The translations under genes and the position numbers were made by a program. From the NCBI GenBank assembly GCA_947457545.1, contig CANGXD010000017.1, positions 1-45,005 on the forward strand: DNA of 45,005 nucleotides. The letters run 5' to 3'. This document shows positions 17,330-24,579 of the stretch, in pieces (within the stretch, counting starts at the first letter, position 1; every line of letters starts with the position of its first letter). The DNA is from Gemmatimonadaceae bacterium (GTDB taxonomy: Bacteria; Gemmatimonadota; Gemmatimonadetes; Gemmatimonadales; Gemmatimonadaceae). A model generated the notes under the pieces. That model was not told the DNA's origin and did not search any database. It worked only from the letters and a program-made list of their open reading frames with translations.

Positions 17330-17737
17330 CCACGCTCTGCGGGTCTGCGTCGTCTCCGCCCTTTCATCTCTCCAGCGAACTGAGCAGCCGGTCGACTCGA
17401 TGCACCGGACACTGATGCTGCCGCGGGAGTCCGCGTGCGGACAGCTCTGGGCGATGGCGACCGCCTCGTCGTAGTCTGCCGCCTGCACAATGAAGAACCC
17501 CGAAACGACTTCACGGAGCTCGGCGTAGGGTCCAGCGCGTACCACGACCTTGCCTCCCTCCTTTCGCAGCAGCTTTCCCCCTTCGTCCGCAAGCTTCTCT
17601 CCGCCCACGAGCTTGCCCTCTGCACCCAGCCGGTCGGACCACGCCATGTATCGCGCGATCACGGCCTGCAGCTCAGCCGGTGACATGGTGGCATACTCGC
17701 TGGGGTCGTCGGTGAGCAACAGCATGAACTTCGCCAT
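17150..17737 (-). CDS. YCII/DGPF-domain protein with anomalous C-terminal extension
   Basis: The ATG at 17737 is preceded by a good Shine-Dalgarno (GAGGAAGA). Residues 1-120 form a standard DGPF/YCII domain: MAKFMLLLTDDPSEYATMSP, YMAWSDRLGAEGKLVGGEKL, VVRAGPYAELREVVSGFFIV and ending GSISVRCIESTGC. Family members normally stop here (about 115-125 residues). In this sequence the frame runs on for about 75 Arg-rich residues, antisense to the PafA-like gene, to a stop at 17150. One of the two other frames has a TGA only eight codons after the domain end (near 17365), so a single-base change could have destroyed the original stop. DGPF genes accompany ECF42 sigma factors, which is exactly the divergent neighbour here. 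The role is unknown, probably a small enzyme or sensor in that regulon. Confidence 0.8.
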   Translation of the reverse strand: MAKFMLLLTDDPSEYATMSPAELQAVIARYMAWSDRLGAEGKLVGGEKLADEGGKLLRKEGGKVVVRAGPYAELREVVSGFFIVQAADYDEAVAIAQSCPHADSRGSISVRCIESTGCSVRWRDERAETTQTRRAWLLQRQRDPVNSFQHLHPQQLGKRRRNVDRAYELRPHARRDAEAAEQQRDVRVVVARRSV

Positions 17738-17812
17738 GGTCTTCTTCCTCTTCGAAAACGGTGGAGCACGTGGCCCATCTGTCCCGTGCACAGGGATGAC
17801 GCAGCATCGCTG

Positions 17813-19084
17813 ATGGAATCGACATCCTTCAATTTGGGGCTCGCGATGCTGGACGACGCCCGCGGTTTTCGCGAGGCCGCCGCCGCCGTGAGTTCGGTGC
17901 TGTTGCGACGCTTTGGTACGCACCGGCTCGACCTCGTAGAAGATGCGGTGCAGGACGCCTTCGTGGCGGCGACGCGCCGCTGGCCGCTTCAGGGGGCTCC
18001 GCAGCAGCCGTTGGCCTGGCTGATACGGGTGGCGGAACGGCGGTATCTCGATCGTCTTCGGCCTGAGCGGCGCCTCGCGCCCGACGCCGACGTGCACCTC
18101 GAGAGCGCGCCGGCGCCCGACCCATCTGCCACGCCTGAGGGCGAGGACGACCAGCTCCGCCTCTTGTTCATGTGCTGCCATCCGTCGCTTAGCGCCGAGT
18201 CGCGGGTGGCCCTCACGCTCAAGACGGTCGCACAGCTCAGTGTCGACGAGATCGGCCGCCTGTTGTGTGCCGCACCGTCGGCGGTCGCCCAGCGCATCGT
18301 CCGCGCAAAGCGTTCGCTGCATGACGTGCGTCCGTCGTTCGTGGTACCGGAGGGGGAAGCGTTGGTGGCGCGCCTCGATGACGTGCTGGCCGTGGTGTAC
18401 GCCATTTTCACCGCAGGCCACTTGCCTACCGCCGACGAATCGCAACGGCGGATGGAGCTGTGCGGGGAGGCGCTGCGACTCGTGCGCCTGCTCCTCGCAT
18501 CCCCCGCCACAGCCACCGCCGACGGACAAGCACTCGCCGCCCTCCTGTACTTCACGAGTGCCCGGTTGCCGGCGAACAGCGACGAGGCGGTGGTGTCGCT
18601 CGCCCAACAAGACCGTTCTCGCTGGGACCAGCGCGCGATCGCGATGGGCGCACGCGCACTGGCGGCATCGGCCACCGGCACGCAGCGGACGCGCTACCAT
18701 CTGGAGGCGGAAATCGCCTGCCTGCATGTGACGTCACCGACGTACGCCGACACACCGTGGGATCGCATCGTCGCGGTGTACGACGACCTCCTGCGCAGCA
18801 CGCCGACCCCCGCAATCCAGCTCGCGCGTTTGGTGGCGCTGGCGGAGGCCGGGCATGCGGCGGTGGCACTCGAGGAACTGGAGGCACAACGACTGGGCCT
18901 TGAACGAGCCCTCGGTGACTGGGCCGGCTGGCCCGCAGCGATGGGCTTTCTCCACGAGCGGGCGGGCGACTTTTCGACCGCGAGCGGTTTCTACCACCAG
19001 GCCCTCACCTTTGACATCCCCGAACCGGTCCGTCGTTTCTGGGAAGACGCGCGCGACCGGCTCGGGGGATCGCGCGCACCGTAG
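17813..19084 (+). CDS. ECF42-type RNA polymerase sigma factor with C-terminal DUF6596/TPR extension
   Basis: 423 residues from the ATG at 17813; an in-frame GTG at 17786 is an alternative. Region sigma2 (about 25-90) contains RLDLVEDAVQDAFVAATRRW and PLAWLIRVAERRYLDRLRPE. Sigma4 (about 125-185) has the diagnostic RLLFMCCHPSLSAESRVALT and DEIGRLLCAAPSAVAQRIVR. The remainder is the helical extension typical of this group, with TPR-like repeats (PAIQLARLVALAEAGHAAVA; FLHERAGDFSTASGFYHQAL). ECF42 factors have no anti-sigma factor; the C-terminal extension is needed for activity, and the usual target is the neighbouring DGPF gene. Here that gene starts 75 bp away in divergent orientation, so this gap should hold the target promoter. 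Confidence 0.93.
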   Translation: MESTSFNLGLAMLDDARGFREAAAAVSSVLLRRFGTHRLDLVEDAVQDAFVAATRRWPLQGAPQQPLAWLIRVAERRYLDRLRPERRLAPDADVHLESAPAPDPSATPEGEDDQLRLLFMCCHPSLSAESRVALTLKTVAQLSVDEIGRLLCAAPSAVAQRIVRAKRSLHDVRPSFVVPEGEALVARLDDVLAVVYAIFTAGHLPTADESQRRMELCGEALRLVRLLLASPATATADGQALAALLYFTSARLPANSDEAVVSLAQQDRSRWDQRAIAMGARALAASATGTQRTRYHLEAEIACLHVTSPTYADTPWDRIVAVYDDLLRSTPTPAIQLARLVALAEAGHAAVALEELEAQRLGLERALGDWAGWPAAMGFLHERAGDFSTASGFYHQALTFDIPEPVRRFWEDARDRLGGSRAP

Positions 19085-19104
19085 CGGCGAACGATATTCG
19101 AGAG

Positions 19105-19245
19105 ATGCGATCTGCCCGCGCTGCGATGCTCGCCTTTGCCATCCTGGTCCTCGTGGCCCTCTATCTCTCGGCGACAGCGCCGGTCGAGCCGGCTGCGGTG
19201 ACTGAGGTAGTCCCCGCCCGTCCGAGTGATGGGCGTGCGCCGTAG
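19105..19245 (+). CDS. Small single-span membrane protein, 46 residues
   Basis: A short frame fits the gap between the sigma-factor gene and the hydrolase. It starts MRSARAAMLAFAILVLVALY with one hydrophobic helix (residues 8-22) and has a Pro/Ala/Val-rich tail ending PSDGRAP. It begins 20 bp after the sigma-factor stop and its end overlaps the next gene's start by 17 bp, so it would be coupled to the hydrolase. Codon use is GC3-rich like its neighbours. No family can be assigned; it could be a membrane anchor for, or simply a leader of, the hydrolase message. Confidence 0.45.
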   Translation: MRSARAAMLAFAILVLVALYLSATAPVEPAAVTEVVPARPSDGRAP

Positions 19246-20179
19246 GCGCTGGCGACTACCCGCTCTCGCCGGAGCCTGTGCGCTGGCCGTGGCGGCACTG
19301 GCCATTCGCGCGCCAGACCGGAGCGTCGCCGAGCTCTCGACGCGTTGGGCCCCGTCGCCGTCGCGCTTTCGGCCGGTGGATGGCCTGCAGGCGCATTTTC
19401 GAGACGAAGGGCGAGCCGCCGACAGCGTGCCGGTACTGCTGCTGCACGGCACGTCAGCGAGTCTGCATACGTGGGAAGGGTGGTCGGCGGCGTTACGCGG
19501 GTCACGGCGGGTGATATCGGTGGACCTGCCAGGGTTCGGGCTCACGGGCCCCGACAGCGCCAGCGATTATCGCATGACGCGCTACACGCGCTTTGTCGTG
19601 GCACTACTCGACTCCCTGCATATCGCGCGCGCGGACATCGCCGGCAATTCGCTGGGGGGCGAGATCGCCTGGGAGGTAGCCGCAGCGTATCCCACGCGCG
19701 TGCGCAAGCTGGTGCTCGTCGACCCGGCCGGGTTTCCGCTCGCGTCAACGTCGGTCCCGATTGGCTTCCGCATGGCCCGCACGCCGTCGCTGTCGTGGAT
19801 CTTCACGCGCATTCTGCCGCGCAACGTGGTGGAGTCGAGCGTAAAGAACGTGTACGGCGATCCGTCGCGCGTGACGCCCGACCTGGTGACGCGCTACTAC
19901 GAGCTGACGCTCCGCGAAGGAAACCGCGCCGCGCTTCCCGCACGTTTTGCGCAAATGGCGCCGGGCGCCGACACGGCGAGGCTTGCCGCCATTACCGCGC
20001 CCACGCTGTTGCTGTGGGGCGGTCGCGACCAGCTCATTCCGCCGGCAACCGCTGCGCGTTTTCAGCGACTGCTGCCTAACGCACAGCTGGTCATCTATCC
20101 GGAGCTCGGTCACGTACCGCACGAGGAAGACGCGGCACGCACGGTGGCAGATGTGATGGCGTTTCTCAACGGCGGATGA
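19229..20179 (+). CDS. Membrane-anchored or exported alpha/beta hydrolase
   Basis: 316 residues from the ATG at 19229 (a GTG three bases earlier is possible). A basic N-terminus and hydrophobic helix (RRRRWRLPALAGACALAVAA) act as anchor or signal peptide. The fold is a classic alpha/beta hydrolase: oxyanion motif LLHGTSASLHTWEGW at 71-85, nucleophile Ser141 in AGNSLGGEIAWEVA, acid Asp in LLWGGRDQLIPPATAARF, and His in YPELGHVPHEEDAART. The general type is MhpC/haloperoxidase-like esterase; the substrate cannot be predicted. It follows the small membrane ORF in what looks like a short operon that may also include the sigma-factor gene (intergenic distances under 25 bp). The hairpin element at 20191-20282 follows its stop. 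Confidence 0.88.
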   Translation: MGVRRRRWRLPALAGACALAVAALAIRAPDRSVAELSTRWAPSPSRFRPVDGLQAHFRDEGRAADSVPVLLLHGTSASLHTWEGWSAALRGSRRVISVDLPGFGLTGPDSASDYRMTRYTRFVVALLDSLHIARADIAGNSLGGEIAWEVAAAYPTRVRKLVLVDPAGFPLASTSVPIGFRMARTPSLSWIFTRILPRNVVESSVKNVYGDPSRVTPDLVTRYYELTLREGNRAALPARFAQMAPGADTARLAAITAPTLLLWGGRDQLIPPATAARFQRLLPNAQLVIYPELGHVPHEEDAARTVADVMAFLNGG

Positions 20180-20190
20180 CGTACTGCGCT

Positions 20191-20282
20191 CCTGCTGTCT
20201 GAGTGGCTGCCGTCTGCTGTCTCGGCGCGATGCGGCGGGTTCGCGCCGAGACGGCAGACGGCAGCAACCTCAGATGGCAGGA
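20191..20282. repeat. 92-bp hairpin element, copy A
   Basis: Inner stem of 24 bp with one mismatch (20207-20230 with 20241-20264; CTGCCGTCTG...CTCGGCGCGA) around a 10-base loop. A further outer stem pairs CCTGCTGTCTGAG (20191-20203) with CTCAGATGGCAGG (20270-20282). It lies between convergent genes and could terminate both. Related copies are at 22024, 22144, 40480 and 44399. Confidence 0.85.
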
Positions 20283-20297
20283 GCGGGGGAACTGCGG

Positions 20298-21467
20298 TTA
20301 GCGCCCCGCGTTCGCCCGCACGCTCAGCTGCCCCAGACGCTCGCCCGCCGCGCGCAGCGTTTCCTCGCGCTTGGCAAAGTGAAAGCGAATGAGATGCTTG
20401 ACCGGCTCGCGGAAGAAACTCGAGCCCGGCACGCCCGCCACGCCGACGTCCTTGATGAGCCACTCGCTCGCCGCGGTGTCGTCGGCAAAGCCCAGCGCGC
20501 TGATGTCGACCATGACGTAGTACGCGCCCTGTGGCTCGGTGAAGGGGAGCCCCGTCGTGCGCAGAATATCGAGGAAGAGTTCGCGCTTCGCGGTGTAGAT
20601 CTCCGTGAGCCCCGCGTAGTACGACGGCGGCAACTCGAGCGCGCCGACGGCCGCTTCCATGAGCGGCGCTGCGGCGCCAACGGTGAGGAAGTCATGCACC
20701 TTCTTGGCCTGATTGATCACCGCCGCCGGCGCGTGCACATAGCCCAGGCGCCACCCGGTGATCGAGTACGTCTTGCTCAGCGAGTTGCACGTGATCGTGC
20801 GCTCGAAGGCCCCGGGGAGCGTGTTGAAGTACACATGCTCGTTCGGCGCGTAGATGATGTGCTCGTACGGTTCGTCGGTGATGACCCACGTATCGTACTG
20901 TTCGGCGTACTTGAGAATCGTCATCAGCTCATCGCGCGTGAACACCTTGCCGCTGGGGTTCGACGGATTACAGATCACGATGGCCTTGGGACGCTGCGCG
21001 AACGCCTTCGCCAAGTCGTCTTCGTCGAAGCCGAAGCCGGGGGGATGCAGCGGCACGTAAATCGGTTCCGCGCCCGAGAGAATCGCGTCGGCGGCGTAGT
21101 TCTCGTAGAAGGGCGAGAAGACGATGACCTTGTCGCCCGGATTGCACGCCGTCATCATCGCCACCATCATCGCTTCGGTGCTGCCGCACGTCACCACGAG
21201 ATGCTGATCGGGATCGACGTCGAGCTTCGTGAAGTGACTGATCTTGTTCGCCAGCGCCTGCCGGAAGCGCGGCGCGCCCCACGTGACGGCGTACTGGTGA
21301 AACGGCCCGCGCGTCGCGCGCTCGAGCCCTTCCAGCAGCACCTCTGGCGGATCGAAGTCGGGGAAGCCCTGCGACAGATTGATGGCGCCGTGCTGGTTGG
21401 CGAGGCGCGTCGTACCACGAATGACGGATTCCGTGAAAACGGACAGGCGGGAGGCTGTGGATGGCAT
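20298..21467 (-). CDS. PLP-dependent aminotransferase, class I/II (YbdL/kynurenine aminotransferase-like)
   Basis: 389 residues. Signature elements: INLSQGFPDFDPPEVLLEGL near the N-terminus, PLP-phosphate contact region VTCGSTEAMMVAMM, KAIVICNPSNPSGKVFTRDE, the Asp-Tyr stretch WVITDEPYEHIIY, and the PLP lysine in NSLSKTYSITGWRLGYVHAP. The carboxylate-binding Arg is in HLIRFHFAKREETL. The opening LSQGFPDFDPP is typical of the methionine/glutamine/kynurenine aminotransferase group (YbdL, MtnE-like, KAT), which uses 2-oxo acids as amino acceptors. It is cytoplasmic and divergent from the DUF3429 gene with a 55-bp gap. Substrate preference (methionine versus aromatic amino acids) cannot be settled. 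Confidence 0.92.
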   Translation of the reverse strand: MPSTASRLSVFTESVIRGTTRLANQHGAINLSQGFPDFDPPEVLLEGLERATRGPFHQYAVTWGAPRFRQALANKISHFTKLDVDPDQHLVVTCGSTEAMMVAMMTACNPGDKVIVFSPFYENYAADAILSGAEPIYVPLHPPGFGFDEDDLAKAFAQRPKAIVICNPSNPSGKVFTRDELMTILKYAEQYDTWVITDEPYEHIIYAPNEHVYFNTLPGAFERTITCNSLSKTYSITGWRLGYVHAPAAVINQAKKVHDFLTVGAAAPLMEAAVGALELPPSYYAGLTEIYTAKRELFLDILRTTGLPFTEPQGAYYVMVDISALGFADDTAASEWLIKDVGVAGVPGSSFFREPVKHLIRFHFAKREETLRAAGERLGQLSVRANAGR

Positions 21468-21522
21468 GGCGGGAGACTACCGCCCGATTCCATGCGGCGC
21501 CATTACCGTGCAGCTTTTTTGT

Positions 21523-22008
21523 ATGCCGCCCATCGAACCGCCTGCATCGGCCCCCGCGCCGTCGCCCATGCCCTCCCGCGCCCTGTGGCTCGTGAGCCTG
21601 TCGGGGCTCGCGCCGTTCCTCACCTGCCTCGTGATCGTGTACCAGCGAGGCGAGTACGCCGAGTCGGCCAAGGTGGTGTTCCTCATGTATACCGCGCTGA
21701 CGCTCAGCTTTCTTGGCGGTGCACGCTGGGGGGCCGAACTGGCGCGGGCACCGCACGCCCCCAATCTCGTGCGTCTCATCCTCGCGGCGATGCCGTCGGT
21801 GGTGGGGCTGCTGGCCATGGTGCCGCAGGTCGACCTGCTTGCCGGCTACGGCATGGTGGTCGTCTCGAGCGTCCTGCAGCTGGCGTGGGACGTGTCGGCG
21901 TCGCAGGCCGGGCTGCTACCGTCGTGGAACGGGCGGCTGCGCACGGTGATGACGGCGCTGGGACTCCTGTGCACGGCGGCGATGGGACCGGCGTTGCTGG
22001 GCGGGTAG
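21523..22008 (+). CDS. DUF3429 family membrane protein
   Basis: 161 residues from the ATG at 21523; a second ATG at 21568 (MPSRALWLVSLSGLAPFLTC) would remove a Pro-rich tail and is also plausible. Five hydrophobic segments are visible. The family core YTALTLSFLGGARWGAEL is unmistakable, followed by LILAAMPSVVGLLAM and a conserved Trp-Asp pair in LQLAWDVSASQ. DUF3429 proteins are inner-membrane proteins of unknown function. Two tandem hairpin elements (22024-22235) follow the stop, and PilT is next in the same direction after 371 bp, so it is probably a separate unit. Confidence 0.85.
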   Translation: MPPIEPPASAPAPSPMPSRALWLVSLSGLAPFLTCLVIVYQRGEYAESAKVVFLMYTALTLSFLGGARWGAELARAPHAPNLVRLILAAMPSVVGLLAMVPQVDLLAGYGMVVVSSVLQLAWDVSASQAGLLPSWNGRLRTVMTALGLLCTAAMGPALLGG

Positions 22009-22023
22009 GTTAGTTCCTGCGTC

Positions 22024-22115
22024 CCTGCGGTCTGTGTGGCTGCCGTCTGCGACACTCGGCGCGATGCCGCAGAATCACGCCGAGACGGCGGACGGCAGGA
22101 ACTACAGACGGCAGG
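22024..22115. repeat. 92-bp hairpin element, copy B
   Basis: Same architecture as copy A: outer arms CCTGCGGTCTGTGTGGCTGC at 22024 and the complementary-type ACAGACGGCAGG ending at 22115; inner stem around CTCGGCG/CGCCGAG. It is also part of a 120-bp tandem duplication with copy C. Confidence 0.85.
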
Positions 22116-22143
22116 CGCGCGGGCACCGCAGTCCTCCTGCGTC

Positions 22144-22235
22144 CCTGCCATCTGTGTGGCTGCCGTCTGCCGTACTCGGCGCGATTCCGCGGGACCACGC
22201 CGAGACGGCGGACGGCAGGAACCACAGATGGCAGG
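22144..22235. repeat. 92-bp hairpin element, copy C
   Basis: Begins exactly 120 bp after copy B, and the flanking TCCTGCGTCCCTGC is also repeated (22015 and 22135), so B and C arose by tandem duplication. Outer arms CCTGCCATCTGTGTGGCTGC and ACAGATGGCAGG carry paired changes relative to B (GGTCTG/CAGACG versus CATCTG/CAGATG), keeping the stem. The remaining 144 bp up to the PilT start at 22380 hold no visible gene. Confidence 0.85.
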
Positions 22236-22379
22236 CGCGTAGCAACGTCGGCTGCCTCCCGTTTCCCCGCCCCCCCTTGGCTCGTCATGTCCGTGGTCTG
22301 CCCAAATTCCCTCGCCGTTCCGACGCCGTAACGGTCACGCGGGCCGACTGTCTGACTCACTTGCCATTGCCGTAACAGC

Positions 22380-23873
22380 GTGCCCCAACTCGACAAGGTC
22401 CTGCCGCGCCTGGAAGCAGGCACTGCTTCCCAGATTGTCCTCGAGACCGACGCTCCCATTCGGTGCATCACGCCGAGTGGCTTGCTGCAGGTGAGCACTC
22501 AGGTGCTGACACAGTCGCAGGTGCTCGCGCTCGTCAGTGAAATGGCCACGCCCGAAGACCGGCCGGCCATCGTCGCGGCCGACGGCATCAAGTTCATGTA
22601 CACGTGGAACGGCAAGCAGTGGCTGGTGCAGCAGGAGCCCGACCCGGATCGCCTGCGCATTCGCATTCGGCAGTGGGCGGGCCGTCCAAGTGCCGGCACG
22701 CCGGCCCCGGAGCCCACCCCGCTGCGCAAGCGTGAGGAAGACGCGCCGTTTGGCCCGTTTGCCTCGAACGAAGAGGCCAAGGACGCGCTCGAGCGCCTGC
22801 TGCGCATGCAGGTCTCGCGCGGTGCTGCCGACTTGCACCTGCGTGTGGGCGAGCCGCCCATCTTCCGCATGGGCGGCGATCTGCTGCGCTTCGAAGACGA
22901 GCAGCCGCTGTCCAACGAATCGATCACGGCGATGATGCGCTCCATCATGCCGGAGAAGAACAAGCGCGAGTACGACCAGCAGTGGGATACGGACTTCGCG
23001 CACGAGATCGAAGGCGTGTGCCGCTTCCGTGTGAACGTATTGCGCGACCGGCACGGCGTAGCCTCGGTGACGCGAACGATCGCGAGCAACACCGTGACCG
23101 TCGATGAGATGGGCATCACGCCCGAGGTGCAGGCCCTCTGCCATCTCACGAAGGGACTGGTGCTCGTCACCGGCCCTACGGGCTCCGGCAAGTCGACTAC
23201 GCTCTGCGCGCTCGTCGATCTCATCAACCGCACGCGCTCCGATCATATCATCGCGATCGAAGACCCCATTGAGTTCGTACACAAGAGCAAGAAGTGCCTC
23301 ATCACGCAGCGTCAGGTGGGAGTGCACACGCAGTCGTTCAAGAGCGCGTTGCGTGCCGCGCTGCGCGAAGATCCTGACATCATCCTCGTGGGTGAGTTGC
23401 GCGATCTCGAAACGATCGCCATTGCCCTCGAGACGGCAGAAACGGGGCACCTCGTGTTCGGTACGCTGCACACGAGCACGGCGGCAAGCACGATCAACCG
23501 TATCGTCGATCAGTTCCCGGCCGACCGTCAGGACCAGATCCGCATCATGCTCGCCGAGTCGCTCAAGGGCGTCATTTCACAGACGCTGTGCAAGAAAGTC
23601 GGCGGCGGTCGCGTGGCTGCGCGTGAAATTCTGCTGGTGAACAAGGCCGTCAGCGCGCTCATTCGCGAAGGCAAGACGGTGCAGATTCCCAACATCATCC
23701 AGACGCAGAAGAAGCTCGGGATGGAGACGCTCAACGATGCGCTGCTCAATCTGGTGAAGAGCAAGACCATCGAGCCCGACGAAGCGTACACGAAGTCAGT
23801 GGAGCGCAAGGAGATGGGCGGCAAGCTGCGCGCCCTCGGCTACAACATCGACAACGTCGCGGGCGAAGAGTAG
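22380..23873 (+). CDS. pilT: Type IV pilus retraction ATPase PilT with extra N-terminal domain
   Basis: 497 residues from a GTG start. Residues about 130-490 are a complete PilT: N-terminal PAS-like domain (SRGAADLHLRVGEPPIFRMG), Walker A GPTGSGKST at 265-273, Asp box AIEDPIEFVH, Walker B region REDPDIILVGELRD, His box ETGHLVFGTLHTSTA, and the retraction-specific AIRxGK-type motif (ALIREGKTVQI). PilT powers pilus retraction and twitching at the inner-membrane pilus base. It is about 130 residues longer than usual. Residues 5-100 (ASQIVLETDAPIRCITPSGL ... RLRIRIRQ) track the N-terminal PilT domain pattern and may be a degenerate duplicate of it. No other pilus gene is nearby. Confidence 0.92.
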   Translation: MPQLDKVLPRLEAGTASQIVLETDAPIRCITPSGLLQVSTQVLTQSQVLALVSEMATPEDRPAIVAADGIKFMYTWNGKQWLVQQEPDPDRLRIRIRQWAGRPSAGTPAPEPTPLRKREEDAPFGPFASNEEAKDALERLLRMQVSRGAADLHLRVGEPPIFRMGGDLLRFEDEQPLSNESITAMMRSIMPEKNKREYDQQWDTDFAHEIEGVCRFRVNVLRDRHGVASVTRTIASNTVTVDEMGITPEVQALCHLTKGLVLVTGPTGSGKSTTLCALVDLINRTRSDHIIAIEDPIEFVHKSKKCLITQRQVGVHTQSFKSALRAALREDPDIILVGELRDLETIAIALETAETGHLVFGTLHTSTAASTINRIVDQFPADRQDQIRIMLAESLKGVISQTLCKKVGGGRVAAREILLVNKAVSALIREGKTVQIPNIIQTQKKLGMETLNDALLNLVKSKTIEPDEAYTKSVERKEMGGKLRALGYNIDNVAGEE

Positions 23874-23903
23874 CGCGACCTCAGCCGCCGTGTCGCACGG
23901 ACT

Positions 23904-24365
23904 CTACCGTGCGGCCGCGGTGCACTCGAGTTCGACCCGCGCGCCATTGAGCAGCGTGGCCTGGACCGCCGCACGAGCGGGGTATTTGCCGTTGCTGAAG
24001 TACGAGCGATAGACCTCGTTCATCGCCGGCCATTCCTTGAGGTCGGCGAGAAAGGCCGTGCACTTGACCAGCCGGTCCATTCCAAGCCCCGCGGCCGCGA
24101 GCGTGCGCTTGATGTTCTCCATGACCTGCTTCGTTTCGGCCGAAATGCCTCCGGGAACGAGCGTCATGCCGGTCCCGGTCGTGCCGAGCGTGCCGGAGAC
24201 GAAGACCAGATTCCCAACGCGCACCGCCGGCGAAAACGGGTTGGCGGGCGGACCGTCGGGGTGGATGTACTCGGGGTCCGGCGACACGGGGCGGCGGGCG
24301 CTGCAGGCCGTGCCCACCGCGAGCATGGCGGCGGCAAGGGCGAGGTGGCGCAGGGAGCGCAACAT
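23904..24365 (-). CDS. Exported RidA/YjgF-family protein
   Basis: 153 residues from the ATG at 24365, which starts a signal peptide (MLRSLRHLALAAAMLAVGTA) followed by Cys21, so a lipoprotein is possible although the lipobox is imperfect. The remaining 115 residues are a full RidA domain: VRVGNLVFVSGTLGTTGTGM, VMENIKRTLAAAGLGMDRLV, YFSNGKYPARAAVQATLLNG and ending VELECTA. The substrate-binding Arg of RidA (in YPARAAVQ) is present, so enamine/imine deaminase activity is possible. RidA is normally cytosolic; export is unusual but known. It converges with pilT (30 bp) and is divergent from the GMC operon (214-bp gap with no other gene seen). Confidence 0.87.
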   Translation of the reverse strand: MLRSLRHLALAAAMLAVGTACSARRPVSPDPEYIHPDGPPANPFSPAVRVGNLVFVSGTLGTTGTGMTLVPGGISAETKQVMENIKRTLAAAGLGMDRLVKCTAFLADLKEWPAMNEVYRSYFSNGKYPARAAVQATLLNGARVELECTAAAR

Positions 24366-24579
24366 GGGAGTGGAGAGCATGCCCCAACCTGCCGTTTTGC
24401 GCGCGTCCGTCAAGCCGGATGTGCGGGGCGCGTGCTTGTTTCGGAAACACCCCTCGCGTCCGACGGTACCACCGTACAGCTTTTGAGGTGACGCCCATGC
24501 GGCGACACCGGCGCATCTTCCCACCCAGCCGGTGAGGTACCACTCGGCCCACCCTACCCGGGCCCGAACAGGAGGAGCA

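Noticed and set aside
20191..20282. Possible tRNA or other structural RNA gene in the hairpin family
   Set aside because: Single rod-like hairpin; no cloverleaf, T-loop or anticodon arm.
20274..22013. 579-codon plus-strand frame opposite the aminotransferase
   Set aside because: Antisense shadow; the aminotransferase has its PLP lysine motif intact.
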